64,000 nt of DNA from an uncultured Ruminococcus sp. (GTDB lineage Bacteria; Bacillota; Clostridia; Oscillospirales; Acutalibacteraceae): the NCBI GenBank assembly GCA_902799245.1, contig CADBZY010000004.1, forward strand, positions 114,838-178,837, read 5' to 3'. Under the pieces are notes generated by a model that worked only from the letters and a program-made list of their open reading frames with translations, searched no databases and had not been told where the DNA came from. Positions 1 to 8,681 of the stretch are shown here, one piece after another; within the stretch, counting starts at the first letter, position 1, and each line of letters opens with the position of its first letter. Made by a program: the position numbers and the translations under genes.

Positions 1-23
1 ACCGAAATCTCTAATCTTTTCAT
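1..23 (-). CDS. Start of an unidentified gene (partial)
   Basis: Only the first seven codons (MKRLEIS) and part of an eighth are in the window; the gene runs off the left edge. ATG at 23 is preceded by GGAGG at 34-38 with a 10-nt spacer, so the start is convincing. It lies 83 nt downstream of ispE on the same strand and is probably the next gene of that operon. Too little is visible to name a product. Confidence 0.5.
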
Positions 24-106
24 ATAACAATATCCTCCGATAAGTAATTATCCGAATCGATTCGCAATAATTATTGACGGAGGATAAAATATTATTCATA
101 CGGATT

Positions 107-997
107 TTATTTTTCGGAAACTATTTTGCAGCCGCAGTCGGTTGCCGCAGTGACAAACGTGTTTTTGTAGGTCTTTTCGAGCGCGGCGCCACACCGCTTA
201 GCGGTTGCTTCGCTGTCAAAAATGCCGAACACCGTCGTACCGCTTCCCGTCATGCAGGCGCCCATCGCGCCGCCGGACAGCATGGCGCTCTTGATGGACT
301 CACATTCTTCTATCTGAAGCACCTGCTCAAAGACATTGCCGATATTTGCCGCGATGCCCTGCGCGTTTTGTTCTGACAGCGCCTTCTCCATGGCGACCGC
401 GTCGGGTCTTCGGAGAAGGGACGGGTCACAGTTGTCTACCGCCGAGTAGGCCCTTCCGGTGGACACGCCGACGTCGGGCTTGCAGAGAAGGATCACCGGC
501 GGCTGCGCAAAATCGGACAGCTCCGGCAGCTTGCTGAGGATCTCTCCTTTTCCCTCCGCCAGCATGGTGCCGCCCGTGATGCAGAAGGGAACGTCGGCTC
601 CCACCTTGACGCCGATTTCCCACAGCTGTTCGTCGGAATAGTCCGTGCCGCAGAGTTTGTTCAGTGCAATGATGACCGCCGCCGCGTCGGCGCTGCCGCC
701 TGCCATGCCTGCTTCCATGGGGATCCTCTTTTCCATCGTGATCTCCGCGCCCTTATCGTTGATATTAGCGTATTCAAAGAAGCATTTTGCAGCTTTATAA
801 GCCGTATTGCTCTGATCGTCTTTGAGTAAAGCCGATGAGCTTGTCACCTTTATTCCTGTAATGTCAGTCAGCTTTACAGTCACTTCGTCGTACAATCCCA
901 CCGACTGCATGACCATCACAAGATCATGATAGCCGTCGGGACGTCTGCCCAGAATATCCAGCGTCAGGTTTATCTTAGCATATGCGTGTATTTTCAT
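107..997 (-). CDS. ispE: 4-diphosphocytidyl-2-C-methyl-D-erythritol kinase
   Basis: GHMP-family kinase that phosphorylates CDP-methylerythritol in the MEP isoprenoid pathway, using ATP in the cytosol. At 296 residues it has the usual IspE length. The N-terminal substrate-site signature AYAKINLTLDI (residues 5-15) and the glycine-rich ATP loop PMEAGMAGGSADAA (93-106) are both intact. ATG at 997 is chosen over the in-frame GTG at 1006 because AAGGAG sits 8 nt before the ATG and would leave almost no spacer for the GTG. It follows the aminotransferase by 22 nt on the same strand, so co-transcription is likely. dxs and ispA at 29.6-32.9 kb belong to the same pathway. Confidence 0.95.
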   Translation of the reverse strand: MKIHAYAKINLTLDILGRRPDGYHDLVMVMQSVGLYDEVTVKLTDITGIKVTSSSALLKDDQSNTAYKAAKCFFEYANINDKGAEITMEKRIPMEAGMAGGSADAAAVIIALNKLCGTDYSDEQLWEIGVKVGADVPFCITGGTMLAEGKGEILSKLPELSDFAQPPVILLCKPDVGVSTGRAYSAVDNCDPSLLRRPDAVAMEKALSEQNAQGIAANIGNVFEQVLQIEECESIKSAMLSGGAMGACMTGSGTTVFGIFDSEATAKRCGAALEKTYKNTFVTAATDCGCKIVSEK

Positions 998-1019
998 GTG
1001 TAACACTCCTTGACCTTGC

Positions 1020-2192
1020 TCAGCGTATGTTTTCTTTCAGGAATTGCCCGATTCTTCTCAGCGCCTCGTTGATGTGCGCGGTGGAATAGGCGTAGGACAC
1101 GCGGATAAATCCCTCTCCGCACTCCCCGAAGGCGTTGCCGGGGACGACGGCGACGTGCTTTTCACGGAGCAGCTTCCCGCAGAATTCCTCAGAGGTCATT
1201 CCGGTGGAGGCAATGCACGGGAATACATAGAACGCTCCCTCCGGCTCAAAGCAGTCGAGTCCCAGCTCGCGGAACCCTCTCACAATCAGACGCCGGCACA
1301 TGTCGTATTCGTTGCGCATCTTTTTGATGTCTTCGTCGCCGTTTTTCAGAGCCTCTATCGCCGCGTGCTGTGAGGTGGTCGGTGCGCACATGATGGCGTA
1401 CTGGTGCACCTTGGTCATGACCGAGATGATCTCTTTTGGCCCCAGCGCGTACCCTAACCGCCAGCCGGTCATGGCGCAGGACTTGGAAAAGCCGTTGACC
1501 ACCACCGTGCGCTCCTTCATCCCTTCCAACGACGCGATGGAAGCATGCGGCTGACCGTTATAGGTTAGTTCGGAATAAATTTCGTCGGACAGCACTAATA
1601 TGTCTGTTCCGCGGAGCACCTGCGCGATTTCTTCCAGGTGTTCGCGCCGCATGACGGCGCCTGTCGGATTATTCGGGAAGGGCAGTATCAGCAGCTTGGT
1701 GCGGTCGGTGATGCGGCTGCGCAGCGCTTCGGCGGTCAGTCGGAATTCGTCCTCCCTGCGGGTGACGATCGGCACGACCTCTGCGCCTGCGAGCCGTGCG
1801 ATGGGGTCATAGCAGACAAAGCTCGGCTGCGGCACCAGCACTTCGTCGCCGGGATTGATAAGCGTGCGGATGGCCAGATCAATTGCCTCGGAACCGCCGA
1901 CCGTCACCACGACATCGGTCTTGAAGTCGTATGACAGTCCGAATCTGCGACTGTAGTAGCTGCAGATCTCCCTGCACAGCGCTGTAAATCCCCTGTTGGG
2001 AGAGTAGCCTGTACGTCCCTTCTGCAGGGAATCTATCGCCACGTCGCGCACGTGCCAGGGCGTCGGAAAGTCCGGCTCGCCGACCGAGAGGGAAATGACG
2101 TCCTCCATTTCGGCGGCGATGTCAAAGAACCGGCGGATGCCGGACGGCGGAATGCGGAGGGCTGTCCGGTTCAGCAATGAATCATAGTTCAT
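1020..2192 (-). CDS. PLP-dependent class I/II aminotransferase (aspartate/aromatic type)
   Basis: Fold-type I aminotransferase of 390 residues. It shows the PLP lysine in NGFSKSCAMTGWRLGY (Lys237), the ring-contacting Asp in SDEIY (Asp203), FPNNPTG around Asn174, and a C-terminal GEGFIRVSYA segment where the substrate-carboxylate arginine is expected. The family includes aspartate, aromatic and alanine aminotransferases, and the sequence alone does not fix the amino-acid substrate. Its ATG overlaps the stop of the Lrp-type regulator by one base (TAATG), which suggests translational coupling. An Lrp-family protein encoded directly upstream supports an amino-acid role and possibly local control. 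Confidence 0.9.
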   Translation of the reverse strand: MNYDSLLNRTALRIPPSGIRRFFDIAAEMEDVISLSVGEPDFPTPWHVRDVAIDSLQKGRTGYSPNRGFTALCREICSYYSRRFGLSYDFKTDVVVTVGGSEAIDLAIRTLINPGDEVLVPQPSFVCYDPIARLAGAEVVPIVTRREDEFRLTAEALRSRITDRTKLLILPFPNNPTGAVMRREHLEEIAQVLRGTDILVLSDEIYSELTYNGQPHASIASLEGMKERTVVVNGFSKSCAMTGWRLGYALGPKEIISVMTKVHQYAIMCAPTTSQHAAIEALKNGDEDIKKMRNEYDMCRRLIVRGFRELGLDCFEPEGAFYVFPCIASTGMTSEEFCGKLLREKHVAVVPGNAFGECGEGFIRVSYAYSTAHINEALRRIGQFLKENIR

Positions 2193-2671
2193 TAAAGTAC
2201 GTCAGCTCCTCTTTCATCGCTCTGAGGGGATAGAATAATGCCGTCCTCTTTGTATTTCTTGAGCACAAAGGTGGTGGCGGTGGAAGTCACCGAGTCCAGT
2301 GGAGCGAGTCTTTTTGCCACAAACAGTGCTATTTCCTGAAAGGTGCGCCCGGTGACGCAGACCGAAAAATCATATCCTCCGCTCATCAGGCTCACGGATT
2401 CCACCTCGTCGAAGCCCATGACCTCTTCTGCGATGGCTTCAAAGCCTGTGTCCTTGCGGGGGGTGACTTTCAGTTCGATAATAGCGGTCACCTTGTCGGT
2501 CTGTTCGATTTTATCCCAGTTGATGACCGTCTTGTAGCCGCAGATGACGCCGCTTTTTTCGTATCCGGCGATTTTTTCGCCCACTTCATCCACCGTCAGT
2601 CCGGTCATGGCCGCAATTTCCGCATTGGACAGACGGGGATTGTCGTTGAGTATGTTCAGTATGTTATCCAT
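2192..2671 (-). CDS. Lrp/AsnC family transcriptional regulator
   Basis: 159 residues. The N-terminal winged helix (LSNAEIAAMTGLTVDEVGEKI) is followed by a C-terminal AsnC/RAM ligand domain (VTAIIELKV... then MSGGYDFSVCVTG), which in this family binds amino acids and drives oligomerisation. The ATG at 2671 is preferred over an upstream in-frame start at 2698 because AAAGGAGG lies 7 nt before it. The gene is translationally coupled to the aminotransferase, a common arrangement for Lrp regulators that control the neighbouring gene. The effector is unknown. Confidence 0.88.
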   Translation of the reverse strand: MDNILNILNDNPRLSNAEIAAMTGLTVDEVGEKIAGYEKSGVICGYKTVINWDKIEQTDKVTAIIELKVTPRKDTGFEAIAEEVMGFDEVESVSLMSGGYDFSVCVTGRTFQEIALFVAKRLAPLDSVTSTATTFVLKKYKEDGIILSPQSDERGADVL

Positions 2672-2694
2672 GAAGCATCCTCCTTTGTTGATTT

Positions 2695-3636
2695 TCACAG
2701 CATTCTCTTTTTTTTCATAACCACCATGGCCGCCACGCAGATAATCAGCGTGATCACACAGACGATAGCAAAGCCCGCGCGGGATTCACCGAACGGCATA
2801 CCTGACGACGGAACATTCATTCCGTACAATCCTGAGATAATGGTCGGAATAGCCATGACCAGTGTGATGGAAGTAAGATATTTCATCACATTGTTCAGTT
2901 TGCTGTCGATAATGGAAGAAATCAGCTCGCGGGTTCCGTTCAGAATGTCCCGATAGATGGCGGTCATTTCAATGGCTTGTCTGTTCTCGACGATCAGATC
3001 GTCCAACAGCTCCTGGTCGTCCGGGTACTGCTCTAAACGGGTGTAACGGGTCAGGCGGTTGAGCACGCCGCTGTTGGCGTTGAGCGATGTGGCAAAATAC
3101 ACCAATGTGGATTCCAGCTCGTGCAGGTCGATCAGGTCGGTATCGGTTGTGTTGTCCCCTACGCGTTCTTCTATCTCGGTGCGCATCTTGTCGATGGTGC
3201 GAAGCGTGGACTGATAGAAGGAGATAGTGCGAGCAATAATCTGGTAAATAAATCGCATTTTCTTCTTGGTGCTGAAATCCTTAATGCGTTTGCTGATAAA
3301 ATCGTTGAGAATTGGCGTTTCCACTGTACAAACAGTGATAATTGCCGTCTGTGTGATGAGTATGCCGAGAGGGATAGTGGTATGGCGGTTCTTGTCATGT
3401 CTGACCTCGACCGACGGAATGTCGATCAGAATCAGTGTGTAACCGTCCTCCAGCTCGATACGGGAGCTTTCTTCATCGTCGAGCGCTGCCATAATGTCGG
3501 CTTCGTCAATATCGAAATGCCCTGCAATCTCAGCAACCTCATTGTATGAAGGGTCTACCATATTGACCCAGCATCCGTCCTTGATCTCTTTTATTTCTTT
3601 TAACACCTTGTTATCGGTGCGATATAGCTTCATCAT
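2695..3636 (-). CDS. CorA-family divalent cation transporter
   Basis: 313 residues. A long cytoplasmic alpha/beta and helical domain comes first. Two C-terminal membrane helices follow, and the first ends in the diagnostic GMN motif (YGMNVP, residues 271-276). The Lys-rich tail (KKKRML) matches CorA topology. Members form pentameric Mg2+ (or Co2+/Ni2+/Zn2+) channels; the metal cannot be told from sequence. GAAGG lies 7 nt before the ATG. It is probably the first gene of the corA-lrp-aminotransferase-ispE run. The 271-nt AT-rich gap to the divergent lipoprotein gene must hold promoters for both directions. Confidence 0.93.
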   Translation of the reverse strand: MMKLYRTDNKVLKEIKEIKDGCWVNMVDPSYNEVAEIAGHFDIDEADIMAALDDEESSRIELEDGYTLILIDIPSVEVRHDKNRHTTIPLGILITQTAIITVCTVETPILNDFISKRIKDFSTKKKMRFIYQIIARTISFYQSTLRTIDKMRTEIEERVGDNTTDTDLIDLHELESTLVYFATSLNANSGVLNRLTRYTRLEQYPDDQELLDDLIVENRQAIEMTAIYRDILNGTRELISSIIDSKLNNVMKYLTSITLVMAIPTIISGLYGMNVPSSGMPFGESRAGFAIVCVITLIICVAAMVVMKKKRML

Positions 3637-3907
3637 GGAATTACCTTCTTTATGGAGCGTTCTGTCCGGTATAATAAAAACAGCATATGCCGCATTTTCG
3701 ATTGAAAATAATTATATCATACCAACAGGATAAAATCTACAATTTTATAATAAATTTTATATGATATAGATTTGTTAATTTTTTTGCCGAATGAATTTTA
3801 ACTTTATATTAATTGACTTTTTTTTGAATGTGATATAGAATGATCAGTGTTGTGTTAGATTTTTTTATTTTTGGTAATTATATGGAAATCATTAGGAGCC
3901 TGATAAT

Positions 3908-4534
3908 ATGACTTTAACAAAAAAGCTGATTTGCATTCTTTCGGTTATTGCCGTGTTAATGTCGCTGACGGCATGTGAAATGCCGATGAAAATCGTCGGC
4001 AGCATTCCTGACCCGAAGGACACCGTAACGACCTTTTTTGACAGTGTCTGCGCGGGTCGTTTTGCGGAGTCCGACAAATACCTCAGCGGCGTTTCTCTGT
4101 CGATGAAAAAGCAAGTCGAAGGCGAATTTGCAAAGAAGCTGTACGATTATCTGATTCAAAGCTATGACTACAAAATAAACGGTGAAGTAACTTGTGATTT
4201 GCTGGATGCTAACTGCAAAGTGGATTTTACTTATCTTGATTTTAATCTGTTGTCCGGTGATCTTAAAAAAATTTCCACAAAGCTCGGAAAAAGGTATGTA
4301 ACCGAAGCGAAAGATGGATATGTCGAGGAAAAAGACGGGGCATACAGCCTTTCTGATGAAGGCGCTGAAAAGGTAGCAGCCGAGGCGCTTGACAGTCTGA
4401 TGAAAGAGGCGGACAAGTATCGTTCAACTAGGTCTTTTGACATTGTTCTAAAGTACAGCAACGGAAAATGGCTGATTGATCTGCCGGATGAGCTGTTTTA
4501 TGCCATCTGCGGCGGCTTTGATCTGTCTGAATAA
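3908..4534 (+). CDS. Putative lipoprotein of unknown function
   Basis: 208 residues with a type II signal peptide: a short Lys-containing n-region, a hydrophobic core and the lipobox LTAC with Cys23. The mature part is alpha/beta-like and charged, and resembles the small NTF2/DUF4878-like lipoproteins of Firmicutes only in general character. AGGAG lies 9 nt before the ATG. It is the first gene of a plus-strand run that continues with the two NAGPA-type proteins and the Lgt-like protein, so it may act at the same cell-surface site. No function can be assigned. Confidence 0.8.
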   Translation: MTLTKKLICILSVIAVLMSLTACEMPMKIVGSIPDPKDTVTTFFDSVCAGRFAESDKYLSGVSLSMKKQVEGEFAKKLYDYLIQSYDYKINGEVTCDLLDANCKVDFTYLDFNLLSGDLKKISTKLGKRYVTEAKDGYVEEKDGAYSLSDEGAEKVAAEALDSLMKEADKYRSTRSFDIVLKYSNGKWLIDLPDELFYAICGGFDLSE

Positions 4535-4584
4535 TCATCTTGGTATTTCTTTAGCTTCTTTTGATGAAGGAGGATATACAGTTA

Positions 4585-5883
4585 GTGAAAAAAAAAGCTC
4601 CGATAATGACTGATGAACAAATTGATGATTTGCTAAATCAATTTGGCACTTACAGTAAAGATGGCAGCGTTCCAAATGAGTCAGACGTTTCCGCCGATTC
4701 GGCAAACAATCAAACATTTATTGATGAGGCGCAGAAGGATGATATATTATTATCAGACAAGGTAATGGAGAACTATCCCGCTGACCAAAAAAGCAATACG
4801 GAACGCTCCACGAAAGTGAAAGGTCATCAGACCGCTCTGACCGATCAGTCAAAACCCACTTTCAGAATACTGGTGTTATCGTTTTTGCTCGTTTTGTCTG
4901 CATGGCTTCTTCCGTCGGCAAATGTCTCAGGACTCAGGCAAACTTCCAAATCAGCCAAAGATCGCGATTCTTTCTTCAGCATGTCTTCGCAGCATCTTAT
5001 GAGTGACTCTTTAAAAGAAGTTCATTCCATTCCTCACAAGTATATTCTTGAGATGAGTGAAACGCTGACGCCGGCACCCGACGAATCTAAATTTGAGGAA
5101 AAATTCGATTCGGAACGTAAAAATTTTGACGGTGCTCCCATCTATTATTACTGTGACGACAGCATAGAGGTCAAGTGCTGGAGAGAACAGATCGATGATA
5201 ACATTTTTAATTTTTCCGAGATATGGATTTCCGACCCCAGCCAGCTAAGACGAACTTTAGTGGATAATGTGATCAGCAAAAAGCATCTTGATCATCCGCA
5301 GAATATTTTTGCCAAAACAAACGGTATTGTCGGAATGTCGGCGGATTATTGTGCGTTCCGCAGCTTCGGGATAATCATCCAGTACGGCAATGTCGTCAGA
5401 AATACAAGCGCCAACGGTACCATTCTTGATATAGCTGTCTATGATACAAACGGCAATTTTTCCGCATGCGATGATAACAAGGAGTTCTTTGAAACAGATG
5501 TTTATAAAAGCGGAAAAGTTATTCACACTTTTGCGTTCGGGCCTGTACTTGTAGATAATTACGCTGTAAGTGATTCTTACAAGCTCACTCTTCCCAATAG
5601 AAAGTATCCGGGCGAACTCAACGACAATTATCCGAGAGCGGCGATATGTCAGTTCGGTTATGATAAGCATTATTTGCTTTGTACGGTTGATTATCACGGT
5701 TTGTCCGCAAAGGGACTTGCAGAGGTACTTCAATCAAAAGGAGTGCGGTTTGCTTATAACCTTGACGGAGGTCAGACTGCCACACTGATGTTCAATAAAA
5801 AAATCATCAACAAGGTGGCTTATGGCGGCACCCGACAGGTCAGCGACATTCTTTATTTTGCTACCGCGATACCTGACAATTGA
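4585..5883 (+). CDS. Membrane-anchored phosphodiester glycosidase (NAGPA-type) domain protein, copy 1
   Basis: About 432 residues. A charged N-terminal cytoplasmic stretch of roughly 90 residues and one membrane helix (ILVLSFLLVLSAWLLPSA) precede a large extracellular domain. The C-terminal part carries hallmarks of the NAGPA/phosphodiester glycosidase family: RAAICQFGYDKHYLLC, then NLDGGQTATLMFN, then YGGTRQVSDILYFA. The family includes the human uncovering enzyme that removes GlcNAc from phosphodiesters; bacterial substrates are mostly unknown, with wall polymers plausible. GTG at 4585 has AAGGAGG 11 nt upstream; an in-frame ATG at 4564 overlaps that ribosome site and is less likely. It is paralogous to the 6940-8427 product. 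Confidence 0.85.
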   Translation: MKKKAPIMTDEQIDDLLNQFGTYSKDGSVPNESDVSADSANNQTFIDEAQKDDILLSDKVMENYPADQKSNTERSTKVKGHQTALTDQSKPTFRILVLSFLLVLSAWLLPSANVSGLRQTSKSAKDRDSFFSMSSQHLMSDSLKEVHSIPHKYILEMSETLTPAPDESKFEEKFDSERKNFDGAPIYYYCDDSIEVKCWREQIDDNIFNFSEIWISDPSQLRRTLVDNVISKKHLDHPQNIFAKTNGIVGMSADYCAFRSFGIIIQYGNVVRNTSANGTILDIAVYDTNGNFSACDDNKEFFETDVYKSGKVIHTFAFGPVLVDNYAVSDSYKLTLPNRKYPGELNDNYPRAAICQFGYDKHYLLCTVDYHGLSAKGLAEVLQSKGVRFAYNLDGGQTATLMFNKKIINKVAYGGTRQVSDILYFATAIPDN

Positions 5884-5918
5884 TGATACTTTTATTTTGA
5901 AAGGATGAATTTGCATTA

Positions 5919-6908
5919 ATGGATAATCTTGCCCTGCTTTTTGGCAGCATAAGCATTTACTGGCACGGTGTTTTTATGGCGCTCGCCATCGCACTTGCCG
6001 TTATTGTTTCATTTATATTGCATTCGGTATTTTATAAGAGTACCAATAACGATCTTCTTAATTGCATACTGCTTTCCATGCCTGTCGGGTTTATTCTTTC
6101 CCGGGTTATGTATTGGAGCTGTAACGCGGAAGAGTATGAGTCCTTTGCCGATCATCTCAATTTCATCAGGGGCGGCTATGCACTTTACGGAGCCATATTC
6201 GGTGTGCTTGTTTCAGCGGCAATTCTGAAAAAATGCAGCCCTAAGTTCAATGCAGGCGAAACCTGTGACTGTATGGCTGCTGGCGCTGCGCTCGGAATTG
6301 TACTGGGCAGACTCTCTGCTTATTTTTCGGGGGATAATATAGGACTTGTCATCAAAAGCAAACAACTGCATTTCTTCCCTCTGACTGTTTATAACGTCCA
6401 GAAGGGGGATTGGGTAATTGCGGTATTTAGTTTTGAAGCGTTTTTCTCTTTTATTATTTTTTGTGTGCTTTTCTTATTATTTGCAAAAAACAGCAACGAA
6501 AAAGAAGGTATGAAAGGTAAACCGGGAGATATTGCCCTGCTCTTTTTACTGATGCACGGCTGTTCACAGGGTTTGTTTGACAGTATGCATGTAGACGCCC
6601 TGCTTGTTCCCGGAAACAGTTTTGTCAGATTGCAGCAGATACTCGGCGCAGTATGCTTTACAGCAGTAACGGTTGTTTTCGCTGTTCGTTCAAAGAAGAT
6701 GAACGGATTTAAGTGGTATCAGGCAGTCTCTCCGCTAATTGCTATTGCAGCGGTTGGCATTACTCTTTGGATGGAGCTTGACAGAATCTCATATCATAAT
6801 TTCATAAGAAACTACAGCGTCATATTTATCTGTATGCTTAGTGTTGCAATAAGCGGAATATTCATTTATCGTACCACTCTCAAAAGCAATGCGGTGGATG
6901 TGAATTGA
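5919..6908 (+). CDS. Lgt-like (prolipoprotein diacylglyceryl transferase family) membrane protein, divergent
   Basis: 329 residues with about eight hydrophobic helices. SIYWHGVFMALAI near the N-terminus, RGGYALYGAIFG (about residues 84-95) and GRLSAYFSGDNIG (about 130-142) align by eye with the Lgt motifs around its first helix, the Lgt glycine-rich segment and the phosphatidylglycerol-binding arginine. The HPTQLYE-type segment is reduced to FFPLTVYNV, and the second essential arginine of true Lgt is not evident (LFDSMHVDAL). It may therefore use another lipid or be non-catalytic. It starts 35 nt after NAGPA copy 1 and ends 31 nt before copy 2, so the three probably form one operon. Confidence 0.7.
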   Translation: MDNLALLFGSISIYWHGVFMALAIALAVIVSFILHSVFYKSTNNDLLNCILLSMPVGFILSRVMYWSCNAEEYESFADHLNFIRGGYALYGAIFGVLVSAAILKKCSPKFNAGETCDCMAAGAALGIVLGRLSAYFSGDNIGLVIKSKQLHFFPLTVYNVQKGDWVIAVFSFEAFFSFIIFCVLFLLFAKNSNEKEGMKGKPGDIALLFLLMHGCSQGLFDSMHVDALLVPGNSFVRLQQILGAVCFTAVTVVFAVRSKKMNGFKWYQAVSPLIAIAAVGITLWMELDRISYHNFIRNYSVIFICMLSVAISGIFIYRTTLKSNAVDVN

Positions 6909-6939
6909 TTTTTGAGGATAAAGGGATGATATAATTTAT

Positions 6940-8427
6940 ATGGATGAGAACAACAGAAATACAGAACAGCTGATTTCAGATGAAACAGCACGCGAACTGC
7001 TCAGATCTTTCAAGCCGAGGACAACTGAGAAAAGAAACAGTGAAGCAAGCCATTCAAATTTCAGACGCAAGTTTCCGGATATGCCGGAAGAAACAATACG
7101 CTCCGATTATCCTTCACAACGTGAACCGTTTCCTTCACGTTCCACCGTTGGCAGAAGATTCAATCAACGTACTCACGCATCCGCTGAAAAGCCCGATGAA
7201 ACTGACAGTCTCCCGGTGAGAAATTACAGTATTAATACCAATCAGCAGGAAAAAGACTATGATATTAGTCGGTCTTTGAGAAATCAAAACCAAAGAGTTA
7301 CAGACGCAATTATCATTGAAGAAACAGAAGGTACAGAGGAAACCATTATTGATTCCGTATCGGAAAATTCTGTGAACTTCCCCCCAAAGAAGAAAAATAC
7401 ACTTATAAAATTTACCGCCTTGATTCTGCTCCTTGCTCTTTTCTCTTGGTTTTTGTCTTCGGGAAATATTATGAATCTCACAGAAGTGTCTCTTTCATCC
7501 AATGACCGTGACAGTTTTTTTCAGTCTTCGTCCAACAACCTTTTGAGCGAAGCGTTGAAAGGAATACATGACATTCCGCGCACCTATACACTCGGTATGG
7601 GAGAATATCTCACTCCAAAGCCGGATGAAACAAAGTTTACTAAAATTGAAGATGATGAAAGAAAGAATTTCGACGGCTCACCGATTGATTATTACAAGGA
7701 CGAGACAATCGAGGTAAAATGCTGGAAGGAAAAAACCAAATATGGCATCATGACCTTTGCGGAGGTCTGGATAGCGCACCCGAGTCAATTCAGAAGGACA
7801 ATAGTGGACAACGTTATCAGCGACAAGCACCTCGATCATCCTCAGAATATCTTCGCAAAGACAAACGGTGTGTTAGGCATGTCGGGCGATTACTGCGCTT
7901 ACAGACCCTACGGAATCGAGATTCTTTACGGCAACCTTGTGAGAGATAAGGTGGGAAGTCACCTGACGCCGAAAATGGATATTCTGGTTTATGACACCGA
8001 CGGAAATTTTTCAGTCTACGAATCGACAAAGAAATTTTTCCAAACCGATGTGTACAAAAACGAAAAAATAATCCATACCCTGGCATTCGGACCGATGCTG
8101 ATTGACGACTACAAAGTCTCTACGAAAAAAGACAAACTCTATAAGTATCAGAACGGCAGACCGTGGGAGAAATGGCCGAGAGCAGCCATTTGTCAGTTTG
8201 ATTATGACAAGCATTATCTTCTTTGCAGACTGGGACAGCCTGGAACTGTCATGGAGGATTTTGCCAAGGAAATCAGTAAAAAAGGTGTGCGTCTGGCCTA
8301 TGCGCTGGACGGAGGACAGACCGGAACAATCATGTTCAATAAAAAGATCGTGAACGAACCTGCATACGGCGGCACCCGTGCGATCAGCGATATTATTTAT
8401 TTTGCCACAGCTGTTCCCGATGAATAA
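6940..8427 (+). CDS. Membrane-anchored phosphodiester glycosidase (NAGPA-type) domain protein, copy 2
   Basis: 495 residues with the same architecture as copy 1 but a longer cytoplasmic N-terminus (about 150 residues, rich in Arg, Ser and Glu). One membrane helix (FTALILLLALFSWFLSSG) is followed by the extracellular NAGPA-type domain. Blocks shared with copy 1 include SNDRDSFF, DIPRTYTLGMGEYLTP, DERKNFDGSPI, HLDHPQNIFAKTNGVLGMSGDYCAYR, WPRAAICQFDYDKHYLLC and ALDGGQTGTIMFN. The near-identical catalytic blocks with unrelated cytoplasmic ends suggest duplication followed by divergence of intracellular partners. A strong terminator follows at once, marking the operon end. Substrate unknown; a glycan or teichoic-acid phosphodiester is an inference. 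Confidence 0.85.
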   Translation: MDENNRNTEQLISDETARELLRSFKPRTTEKRNSEASHSNFRRKFPDMPEETIRSDYPSQREPFPSRSTVGRRFNQRTHASAEKPDETDSLPVRNYSINTNQQEKDYDISRSLRNQNQRVTDAIIIEETEGTEETIIDSVSENSVNFPPKKKNTLIKFTALILLLALFSWFLSSGNIMNLTEVSLSSNDRDSFFQSSSNNLLSEALKGIHDIPRTYTLGMGEYLTPKPDETKFTKIEDDERKNFDGSPIDYYKDETIEVKCWKEKTKYGIMTFAEVWIAHPSQFRRTIVDNVISDKHLDHPQNIFAKTNGVLGMSGDYCAYRPYGIEILYGNLVRDKVGSHLTPKMDILVYDTDGNFSVYESTKKFFQTDVYKNEKIIHTLAFGPMLIDDYKVSTKKDKLYKYQNGRPWEKWPRAAICQFDYDKHYLLCRLGQPGTVMEDFAKEISKKGVRLAYALDGGQTGTIMFNKKIVNEPAYGGTRAISDIIYFATAVPDE

Positions 8428-8433
8428 TTCTAT

Positions 8434-8467
8434 AAGAGTCGCAGAATTTGATTTTGCGGCTCTTTTT
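8434..8467 (+). terminator. Rho-independent terminator after the NAGPA operon
   Basis: AAGAGTCGCA (8434-8443) pairs with TGCGGCTCTT (8454-8463), with one G-U pair, and is followed by a T run. It begins 6 nt after the stop codon. Confidence 0.9.
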
Positions 8468-8568
8468 TGTGAAGGAATCTCGGATTGAGTTTTGATGAAT
8501 TTGCATATTAGTTTTTCAATAATGTCAAAAAAAACATATTTTAGAAAAAAATATTAACAGTTTATCAC

Positions 8569-8598
8569 TTGAAAATGCGGTTGAATGTATTGTATAAT
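8569..8598 (+). promoter_or_regulatory. Sigma-A-type promoter of pckG
   Basis: TTGAAA (8569-8574), an 18-bp spacer and a consensus TATAAT (8593-8598). The predicted start near 8605 gives a leader of about 77 nt before the pckG ATG. Confidence 0.75.
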
Positions 8599-8606
8599 GT
8601 TACCAA

Positions 8607-8662
8607 GTACAATCAATTGTACCTCTTCGGGTGATTTACTGGTTAGCTTACTATTACCCGAA
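8607..8662 (+). promoter_or_regulatory. pckG leader: start-site palindrome and stem-loop
   Basis: A perfect 7-bp inverted repeat GTACAAT-CA-ATTGTAC (8607-8622) lies at the predicted transcription start. TTCGGGT (8626-8632) can pair with ACCCGAA (8656-8662) just before the ribosome site AAAGGAG. The first could be an operator or an mRNA-stabilising 5' hairpin. The second shapes the leader but leaves the ribosome site free. Confidence 0.5.
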
Positions 8663-8681
8663 TGTGAAAGGAGATATTTTT

